Assembly (NCBI GenBank): GCA_030149595.1
Contig: JASFBI010000148.1
Location: forward strand, 1 to 5,639
Reading direction: 5' to 3'
Length of the DNA: 5,639 nucleotides
Source: Desulfobacterales bacterium
GTDB taxonomy: Bacteria; Desulfobacterota; Desulfobacteria; Desulfobacterales; DAOWNP01
The notes beneath the pieces are model-generated. The model saw only the letters and a program-made list of their open reading frames with translations. It made no database searches and had not been told where the DNA came from. The position numbers and the translations under genes are program-made. Below are positions 1 to 4,608 of the stretch, one piece after another (the first letter of the stretch is position 1; the number at the start of each line of letters is the position of its first letter).

Positions 1-750
1 AAAATGCCATCTAATACCTATAAATGCTATATGACTTCCAACATCAAGATCATTCTTAGGCAAATTTAAACCGAATGCGTCATTTAAATCATCAATTATC
101 TTTTTATCTGCATTATTGATTTCAACCCAAGAATATTTATACTCAAGCACCAGACTCACAGGGGCATCATAACAGCCGTTTATTGTCGGATATTTATAGA
201 AATACCATTCAATACCAGTAAGCCCATGCAGGCCAAAAGTAACAAAATTGTCACCAGCATCATAGGAAAAACCTGTGGCTCTGTATTCATAATCACCCTG
301 CGTATAATATAAATCCGGTCCGCCTCCAAAATAAAAAAGGAGGGTTTGGGTAACTGGTATATAACACTTCAGGCTTGGTGATAAATAATAGTTCTCAATT
401 TCAATGTTAGATGAATCATCAACAAACATTACATTATGAAAAGTTTCTTCTGATTTAAAATGGCCAAAGGAAAGCTCGACACCTAATGTTGGAGTAATCT
501 TTCTTTCGTATGTCAAGTCGAATGCAAAACTATGCATATCCTCTACATCAATTTCCCAGAAATCCGTAAAATCACTGCTTTCAAAAAAGTGACATCCCAG
601 TTTAAATCCCAAAGCATTCTTTTTAAGAAGATATGAAGGCTTTTCATCTCCATAACCAGTTGCGCAAAAAATAAACAACAAACCCAAACTCAAAAGTAGA
701 ATCTTCATAAATTGTGCTTTTCTCCCCTTCATAACTTTATTCTTGAGCAT
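1..750 (-). CDS. Outer-membrane beta-barrel protein, 3' end at window edge
   Basis: Translating the minus strand from the ATG at 750 gives 250 uninterrupted codons down to base 1, with no stop inside the window. The N-terminus is a Sec signal peptide: a Lys/Arg-rich start (residues 3-16), a hydrophobic core beginning MKILLLSLGLLFIF (15-28), and a probable signal peptidase I site around ATG/YGDE (30-35). The rest alternates polar and aromatic residues in short strands (FAFDLTYERK, FYFGGGPDLYY, VSLVLEYKYSWVE), as in small barrels of the OmpW/OMP_b-brl type. The last visible residues, HIAFIGIRWHF, form a typical barrel closing strand with the C-terminal Phe recognised by BamA, so the protein is probably complete except for its stop codon. 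An AAAAGGAG ribosome binding site lies 6 nt before the ATG at 750, favouring it over ATGs at 732 and 708. Cys29 is not in a lipobox. The ligand or role cannot be told. Class is fairly sure; family name is less so. Confidence 0.85.
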   Translation of the reverse strand, partial: MLKNKVMKGRKAQFMKILLLSLGLLFIFCATGYGDEKPSYLLKKNALGFKLGCHFFESSDFTDFWEIDVEDMHSFAFDLTYERKITPTLGVELSFGHFKSEETFHNVMFVDDSSNIEIENYYLSPSLKCYIPVTQTLLFYFGGGPDLYYTQGDYEYRATGFSYDAGDNFVTFGLHGLTGIEWYFYKYPTINGCYDAPVSLVLEYKYSWVEINNADKKIIDDLNDAFGLNLPKNDLDVGSHIAFIGIRWHF

Positions 751-756
751 TTTTGT

Positions 757-764
757 CTCCTTTT
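757..764 (-). promoter_or_regulatory. Ribosome binding site of the beta-barrel gene
   Basis: AAAAGGAG on the minus strand, 6 nt before the ATG at 750. It decides the start, because the in-frame ATGs further in (at 732 and 708) have poorer spacing to any purine-rich motif. Confidence 0.7.
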
Positions 765-803
765 GTCTATTATGATAGCCTAACGGCAAGGATGAATGAT
801 AAG

Positions 804-826
804 GGGTCAAATCTACTTATTGACCC
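804..826. repeat. REP-like palindrome overlapping the end of the transposase remnant
   Basis: A perfect 7-bp inverted repeat, GGGTCAA and TTGACCC, separated by a 9-nt loop (811-819). It overlaps the last codons and stop of the transposase fragment at 817-1065. Palindromes of the GGGTCA/TGACCC kind are familiar beside RAYT-type transposases, which act on REP hairpins, so this is probably the 3' boundary of the original element. Only one copy is seen in the window, so repetitiveness in the genome is inferred. It could also act as a weak hairpin between this fragment and the beta-barrel gene, but no T-run follows it on either strand. Confidence 0.5.
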
Positions 827-1065
827 ATGCTGATACTGTCTTGTATTTTTTTTATCTGCGTTTTAATTTTTCTATCATATTTCTTAAGCCTTGAATTTTT
901 TTGTACTATGCTGCTCACAGTACTGTATGCTTTGATATTAAACATCTCATCTATGTTGTTAAGGCTCGCACCATGTATTTGACATAATAGATAAACTGCA
1001 ATACTTCGCGGTTCATTAAAAGATATGCTATAATTCTTACACACTGCTGAAATTACGATTTTCAT
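817..1065 (-). pseudogene. C-terminal remnant of a REP-associated tyrosine transposase (RAYT)
   Basis: The 82-residue reading frame resembles only the C-terminal DnaA-like helix-turn-helix domain found at the end of many RAYT/IS200-like transposases. The family pattern is visible: NEPRSIAVYLL (17-27), SLNNIDEMFNI (34-44), AYSTVSSIV (46-54), then a charged helix ending KKIQDSISMGQ. The Y1 transposase domain with its HUH and catalytic Tyr motifs is absent, and I see none of it in any minus-strand frame upstream. An in-frame TGA sits four codons before the ATG at 1065. Family members usually carry about ten more residues between the AVCKNYSIS-like and FNEPR-like segments, so a small in-frame deletion is also likely. 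The only purine-rich motif (AAAGGAG, 1088-1094) is 22 nt away, so translation is doubtful. This is a dead fragment of a mobile gene; a domesticated DNA-binding peptide is possible but unsupported. Confidence 0.6.
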
Positions 1066-1277
1066 ATGTTGTGTAGCTCAATCTGTTCTCCTTTGTTTTA
1101 TATTTATGACCGAACAGTGTTGATACGTAATTTAAATAATTGCTATTATTCAAAGGTTTCATACTGTGTATAAAAAATATTTTACCTGGTTTTGTAACAG
1201 CCTGTCGAACACTAATTGTTTTTTTGGAATACTTAATCTGTTTTTTTTTGAGGATACACACATACATTTATTCTCGT

Positions 1278-1306
1278 ATTATACTTAATACATTGACTCA
1301 TTACAA
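1278..1306 (-). promoter_or_regulatory. Sigma70-like promoter candidate
   Basis: On the minus strand, TTGTAA (1301-1306) and a perfect TATAAT (1278-1283) are separated by exactly 17 nt. The -35 box matches 4 of 6 consensus bases. Transcription would start near 1271 and run toward the transposase remnant and the beta-barrel gene. No clear ribosome binding site follows at once, so the product would be a long leader, a remnant mRNA or a small RNA. AT-rich DNA gives such matches by chance, so confidence is moderate. Confidence 0.4.
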
Positions 1307-1401
1307 GTTTTTAATTTTTGGCAAATTCTCTGTCATGAAAATCCTTAAACTCTAAGGTGAAATGGCAATGTAAATAAAACTTAGCATGTCACCATAAATA
1401 A

Positions 1402-1420
1402 CAGGCGGGGGCTGCTCCTG
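1402..1420 (-). terminator. Weak hairpin downstream of ald, possible terminator
   Basis: A GC-rich island in AT-rich surroundings, beginning 16 nt past the ald stop codon. On the minus strand CAGGAG pairs with CGCCTG (one mismatch) around a C-rich loop. It is followed by TTATTTAT, not by a proper T-run, so intrinsic termination would be weak. Confidence 0.25.
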
Positions 1421-1435
1421 CATATTTAAATCATT

Positions 1436-2554
1436 TCAAATATTTATTAAGCTCTCTGCAGGGTGGTATTTTAAATTAAAGGCATCTGCAACGCCAGGGC
1501 ATGTTACTTTCCCATTGACAAGGTTTAGGCCATGCATTATTGCTCTGTTTTCTTTAGATGCTTTTACCCAGCCTTTATCAGCAATTTTTGTGATGTAGGG
1601 GAGGGTTGAGTTGGTGAGAGCTATTGTAGATGTCCTTGCTACAGCACCGGGAATATTTGCAACACAGTAGTGTATTATTCCGTCTATTTCATATACCGGG
1701 TCCGAGTGGGTTGTGGGTTTTGAAGTTTCAAAACACCCTCCCTGGTCTATGGAGATATCAACTATGACTGCTCCTTTGTTCATTTTTTTCAACATTGCTT
1801 TTGTAATAAGTTTTGGAGATTTTGCACCTGGAATTAGTACTGCACCAATTATAAGGTCTGCTTCCTGTGTAAGTTTTTTTATTAATTTAGTGGTTGAATA
1901 TAGTAAAAAACAGTTTTTCGGCATAACCTGCCGTAAAAATCGAAGTCGGGAAACATTAATATCCAATAGATATACTTTTGCTCCAAATCCACTTGCCATG
2001 TGAGCAGCATTTATTCCGGCTGTACCACACCCAAGTATAAGTACTGTTGTAGGATCAACTCCTGTTACTCCTCCTAAAAGCTTACCTATTTTTCCATAGG
2101 TATTGGTAAGATAGAGTGCTCCGGATAAAACTGATAGTCTGCCTGCTACTTCGCTCATGGGTATAAGAAGGGGGAGGTTGTTCTTATTATCTCTGACAGT
2201 TTCATAGGCTATGGCTATACACCTGCTTTTTATCAGAGAATTTGTGAGGATTTTGTGTGCTGCAAGGTGAAGGTATGTAAATATAATCTGGTTCTCTTTT
2301 ATCAGGTCATACTCTTCAGGCTGAGGCTCTTTTACATGTAAAACCATATCGCTTTTTTCATAAATTTTTTTGTTTGATGAAACAATTACTGCTCCTGATT
2401 CTTTATAGTGACTATCTTTAAAGCCACTGTTTTTACCGGCATTTTTTTCAATAATGATATTGTGGCCTTTTTCAACGAGGGATTCAACTCCCCATGGTGT
2501 CATAGCCACTCTGTTTTCCTTGTCCATAATCTCTTTTAAAACTCCGATAATCAT
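1436..2554 (-). CDS. ald: Alanine dehydrogenase
   Basis: Catalyses NAD-dependent, reversible oxidative deamination of L-alanine to pyruvate and ammonia in the cytoplasm. The 372 residues match the usual family length. Landmarks fall at canonical positions: Arg15 and Lys75 (pyruvate/alanine binding), the catalytic His96 in FTYLHLA and Asp270 in DISIDQGG, the Rossmann motif GCGTAG (175-180) followed by Asp198 in YLLDIN for NAD ribose, and VANIPGAVARTST (298-310) near the active site. The start MIIGVLKEI is the family N-terminus, and AAGGAG (2563-2568) lies 8 nt before the ATG. The gene is complete with no frameshift. It sits 189 bp after the lipA/DUF503 operon with possible regulatory repeats in between, so it is probably a separate unit. 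In an anaerobe it could feed alanine into pyruvate oxidation or run in reverse for ammonia assimilation. The family includes the N-terminal part of transhydrogenase alpha subunits, but length and motifs fit Ald. Confidence 0.96.
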   Translation of the reverse strand: MIIGVLKEIMDKENRVAMTPWGVESLVEKGHNIIIEKNAGKNSGFKDSHYKESGAVIVSSNKKIYEKSDMVLHVKEPQPEEYDLIKENQIIFTYLHLAAHKILTNSLIKSRCIAIAYETVRDNKNNLPLLIPMSEVAGRLSVLSGALYLTNTYGKIGKLLGGVTGVDPTTVLILGCGTAGINAAHMASGFGAKVYLLDINVSRLRFLRQVMPKNCFLLYSTTKLIKKLTQEADLIIGAVLIPGAKSPKLITKAMLKKMNKGAVIVDISIDQGGCFETSKPTTHSDPVYEIDGIIHYCVANIPGAVARTSTIALTNSTLPYITKIADKGWVKASKENRAIMHGLNLVNGKVTCPGVADAFNLKYHPAESLINI

Positions 2555-2562
2555 AGAAAATA

Positions 2563-2568
2563 CTCCTT
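2563..2568 (-). promoter_or_regulatory. Ribosome binding site of ald
   Basis: AAGGAG on the minus strand, 8 nt before the ATG at 2554. It is a strong Shine-Dalgarno site and supports independent, efficient translation of ald. Confidence 0.75.
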
Positions 2569-2580
2569 ATATATAAAAGA

Positions 2581-2716
2581 TCTGGTATGCACAGGTTATT
2601 ACAAAACACTACTTTGTCCAATTTCTGCGTTAAAAAATGAAACTCTCATGATTACGGTCTGTTTTACGTTCTTTCATATAAAAAAAACTATCTGATTTAA
2701 GCCTGTATATACCAGA
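2581..2716. repeat. Pair of inverted 15-bp near-repeats upstream of ald
   Basis: The plus-strand sequence TCTGGTATGCACAGG at 2581-2595 recurs as its reverse complement at 2702-2716, where the minus strand reads TCTGGTATATACAGG. The two copies match at 13 of 15 positions and differ only at the central two bases. They face each other across 106 bp in the spacer between the DUF503 gene and ald. Each copy is itself only a rough palindrome. They may be paired binding sites for a regulator of ald, the ends of a tiny non-autonomous element, or an extended stem in a transcript. No choice can be made from one locus. Confidence 0.45.
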
Positions 2717-2737
2717 ATAAAGTGGTAAAAGTAACGG
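2706..2737 (-). promoter_or_regulatory. Possible ald promoter (extended -10)
   Basis: On the minus strand, TGG directly precedes TATATA, a TGn extended -10 arrangement, with a weak TTACTT 17 nt upstream. The -10 lies inside the right copy of the inverted repeat, so a protein bound there would cover it. Transcription from here would give a leader of roughly 145 nt before ald. The match is modest and low confidence. Confidence 0.25.
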
Positions 2738-2743
2738 GTTTTT

Positions 2744-3031
2744 CTAAAAACTGATGATCTCAATTTTTGTGTCAAGTAACTCTGCCATGCTGAAATCTTC
2801 AGCCATATTTATAATTTTATCAAGCTTTGAGTTTATTATCCTTCGATCATTTCCGATAATGGAGATGCCTATTTCTGTTTTTTGATAAATATCATTTAAA
2901 CCTACTTCGGCAACCGAGGCATTATATGTATTTCGCAGTCTGCCAATAATAGATTTTATAATTTTTCGTTTGCCTTTCAAGGATTGGCAGCCGTGGAGTC
3001 TGAAAGTTATTAATGCAATACCTGTAACCAT
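2744..3031 (-). CDS. DUF503 / YlxP-like small protein
   Basis: This 95-residue protein has the length and the whole pattern of the DUF503 (YlxP) family: a first strand MVTGIALITFRLHGCQSLKG, the LKGKR...KSIIGRLRNTYNASVAEV segment (18-43), a central IGISIIGNDRRI (54-65), and the closing AELLDTKIEII strand. Family members are small alpha/beta proteins of unknown biochemical role, often encoded in the nusA-infB-rbfA region; here the partner is lipA. The ATG lies one base after the lipA TAA. AGGA (3037-3040), inside the last lipA codons, is 5 nt before it, so translation is probably coupled to lipA. It is the last gene of the gcvPB-lipB-lipA run. No catalytic motif or membrane segment is seen. The family call is sure; the function is unknown. 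Confidence 0.85.
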   Translation of the reverse strand: MVTGIALITFRLHGCQSLKGKRKIIKSIIGRLRNTYNASVAEVGLNDIYQKTEIGISIIGNDRRIINSKLDKIINMAEDFSMAELLDTKIEIISF

Positions 3032-3032
3032 A

Positions 3033-3926
3033 TTAATCCTGTTGTTTTATTATTTTATTATATATTTCTTCTGCATTATAGGAGCTTCTTACAAAAGGAC
3101 CGGATACAACAGATAAAAAACCTGTATCCAAAGCAATATTTTCCCAGAATTTGAACTCTTTCGGTGGAATATACCGGATAACAGGAAGGTTTTTTTTTGA
3201 TGGCTGTAGATACTGTCCCATGGTAAGAATATCACATCCTGAGTTATAAATGTTTTTTATAGTTTCGTATATTTCCTGGGATTTTTCTCCAAGTCCCAAC
3301 ATAAATCCTGATTTAACAACTATTGAACTGTCTTTTGATTTTATCTTTTTTAACAGATCCATGGAGTGTGTATAGGATGCTCTTTTTCTTGCTTTTGGAT
3401 AAAGACGCTTGCAGGTTTCAATGTTATGGGCAATTACATTAGGGCGGCTTGAAATTACAATATCCAATGCTTCTTCTTTGCCCATAAAGTCTGGAATAAG
3501 AATTTCAACTGTTGAATTTTTTAAAAGAGATTTAATTTTTTTTACGGTTTTTTTAAAATGACCTGCTCCTTTGTCGGGCAGGTCATCTCTTGTAACTGAT
3601 GTTACAACAACATGTGTCAGTTCCAGTTTTTTTGCAGCCATTGCAACTTTTTCAGGCTCATTTTTATCTACAGTATCAGGTTCAGCTGATACAACTCCGC
3701 AAAATCCGCAATTTCGTGTGCATTTTTCCCCAAGTATCATAAAGGCTGCTGTTTTTTTTGAAAAACATTCCCATATATTGGGGCATTTTGCGGAGTTACA
3801 GACTGTTGCAATGTTTATACGGTCAAGCTGTGTTCTGGTTTTTCCAAAAGCTGTGCCTGAAGGAAGCTCTTTTTTTAACCATTTGGGTTTTCTAAGGGTG
3901 GTTGTCTTTTCTGAAAAATTTTCCAT
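3033..3926 (-). CDS. lipA: Lipoyl synthase (radical SAM)
   Basis: Inserts two sulfurs into protein-bound octanoyl groups to form the lipoyl cofactor of GcvH and 2-oxoacid dehydrogenase E2 proteins. Both iron-sulfur cluster signatures are intact (numbered from the upstream ATG at 3932): the auxiliary cluster cysteines Cys45, Cys50 and Cys56 (CX4CX5C) and the radical SAM cysteines Cys71, Cys75 and Cys78 in CTRNCGFC. The C-terminal RSSY motif (282-285), whose Ser also ligates the auxiliary cluster, is present. Other family blocks include TSVTRDDLPDKGA, NVIAHNIET, KSGFMLGLGE and LTMGQYLQPS. Two ATGs are possible, at 3932 and 3926. The AGGA at 3932-3935 lies exactly 5 nt before the inner one and overlaps the outer one, so I prefer 3926 (297 residues). 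It follows lipB by 7 nt and precedes the DUF503 gene by 1 nt, consistent with one transcript. Confidence 0.97.
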   Translation of the reverse strand: MENFSEKTTTLRKPKWLKKELPSGTAFGKTRTQLDRINIATVCNSAKCPNIWECFSKKTAAFMILGEKCTRNCGFCGVVSAEPDTVDKNEPEKVAMAAKKLELTHVVVTSVTRDDLPDKGAGHFKKTVKKIKSLLKNSTVEILIPDFMGKEEALDIVISSRPNVIAHNIETCKRLYPKARKRASYTHSMDLLKKIKSKDSSIVVKSGFMLGLGEKSQEIYETIKNIYNSGCDILTMGQYLQPSKKNLPVIRYIPPKEFKFWENIALDTGFLSVVSGPFVRSSYNAEEIYNKIIKQQD

Positions 3927-3931
3927 AAACA

Positions 3932-3935
3932 TCCT
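3932..3935 (-). promoter_or_regulatory. Ribosome binding site deciding the lipA start
   Basis: AGGA on the minus strand, overlapping the lipB stop codon. It is 5 nt from the ATG at 3926 and would overlap the alternative ATG at 3932. The same AGGA-plus-5 geometry precedes the DUF503 gene, which supports the inner start. Confidence 0.55.
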
Positions 3936-4605
3936 AATTGGTTTGTAACTTTATTCCAAATACATGCTCAATTTTTAATAAGACTGTTTTTCTTACCTCT
4001 CTGACATCTAAACTTTTATTTAAAATTTCAGATAGAGAAGTGATTTTTACTCCTTTAATTCCGCATGGGTTTATCCATGAAAAAGGTGTTAAATCCATAT
4101 CTACATTTAATGAAAAACCATGATAACTGACACCTTTTTTAAGTGCTATGCCAATGTTGCCTATTTTATGGTTATTTGCCCATACGCCTGGTCTTTTGGG
4201 TTTTGTCTCAGATTTTATACCACATTCCAAAGCTGTCTCTATTATAATTTTTTCCATTGCAGCAACATAGTCTGTGACTCCTATTCTGTTTTTTAAAAGA
4301 TCTATAACAGGATAAACCACTATCTGGCCTGGGCCATGAAAGGTTATATTTCCCCCTCTCTCTATTTTAAGTATATCAATATTTTTTTGTTTTAAAAAAT
4401 CCGATGAGACCAGCAGATTACTGCTGTCTGCATTTTTACCGAGAGTAAACACTGGCTTATGTTCTAAAATTATAATATAATCTTTTTTTATAATTCCACA
4501 GTTTTTTTCATGAACAAGTTTTTTTTGAATATCCCAAACTTTTAAATAGTTTATAGTGTTAAACTTAATCAGATTCAGAAAATGGGTTTTAAAAAAAAGC
4601 ATCAT
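3934..4605 (-). CDS. lipB: Lipoyl(octanoyl) transferase
   Basis: Moves the octanoyl group from acyl carrier protein to lipoyl-domain lysines, providing the substrate of LipA. The 223 residues carry the family signatures: LEHKPVFTLGKNAD (47-60), the RGGNITFHGPGQIVVYP block (83-99), the catalytic Lys147 in HKIGNIGI, YHGFSLNVDMDL (161-172), and the catalytic Cys181 in INPCG. This is LipB rather than the salvage ligase LplA, which lacks the Cys. The start is a double ATG (4605 and 4602). GGTGATAA just upstream pairs with the 16S tail in a register that suits the first. The gap to the gcvPB stop is 3 nt (TGA TAA ATG), so translation probably restarts from gcvPB. A T8 tract lies right after the start (codons 3-5), a place where slippage or sequencing error could shift frame, but the frame here is intact. 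Confidence 0.96.
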   Translation of the reverse strand: MMLFFKTHFLNLIKFNTINYLKVWDIQKKLVHEKNCGIIKKDYIIILEHKPVFTLGKNADSSNLLVSSDFLKQKNIDILKIERGGNITFHGPGQIVVYPVIDLLKNRIGVTDYVAAMEKIIIETALECGIKSETKPKRPGVWANNHKIGNIGIALKKGVSYHGFSLNVDMDLTPFSWINPCGIKGVKITSLSEILNKSLDVREVRKTVLLKIEHVFGIKLQTN

Positions 4606-4608
4606 TTA

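Larger units (their letters stand above)
1066..1435. other. Intergenic stretch without a convincing gene
   Basis: About 370 bp between ald and the transposase remnant. It is very AT-rich with long homopolymers, including a T9 run on the plus strand at 1241-1249. Reading frames exist on both strands (1037-1267 minus, 1140-1355 plus), but neither has a ribosome binding site or recognisable protein features. The stretch holds a promoter-like element (1278-1306), an imperfect inverted repeat (1356-1364 with 1385-1393, arms GGTGAAATG and CATGTCACC, one mismatch), and a small GC-rich hairpin just after ald. Part of it is probably decayed DNA from the lost 5' portion of the transposase, though no transposase motif can be read in it. 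Confidence 0.6.

Noticed and set aside
1037..1267. 76-codon minus-strand frame between ald and the transposase remnant
   Set aside because: No ribosome binding site, low-complexity Lys/Asn/Ser-rich content, no recognisable motif, and it overlaps the remnant in another frame.
1140..1355. 71-codon plus-strand frame with hydrophobic residues
   Set aside because: Its hydrophobicity follows from T-rich DNA; no ribosome binding site and no family resemblance.
2680..2716. Terminator after the DUF503 gene (T8 run on the minus strand preceded by TCTG...CAGA)
   Set aside because: The stem is only 4 bp with a long loop; too weak to call, although the T8 run is real.
4591..4598. T8 tract at the start of lipB as a phase-variation switch
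   Set aside because: Similar homopolymers occur throughout this AT-rich window, and lipB is a housekeeping gene with an intact frame.
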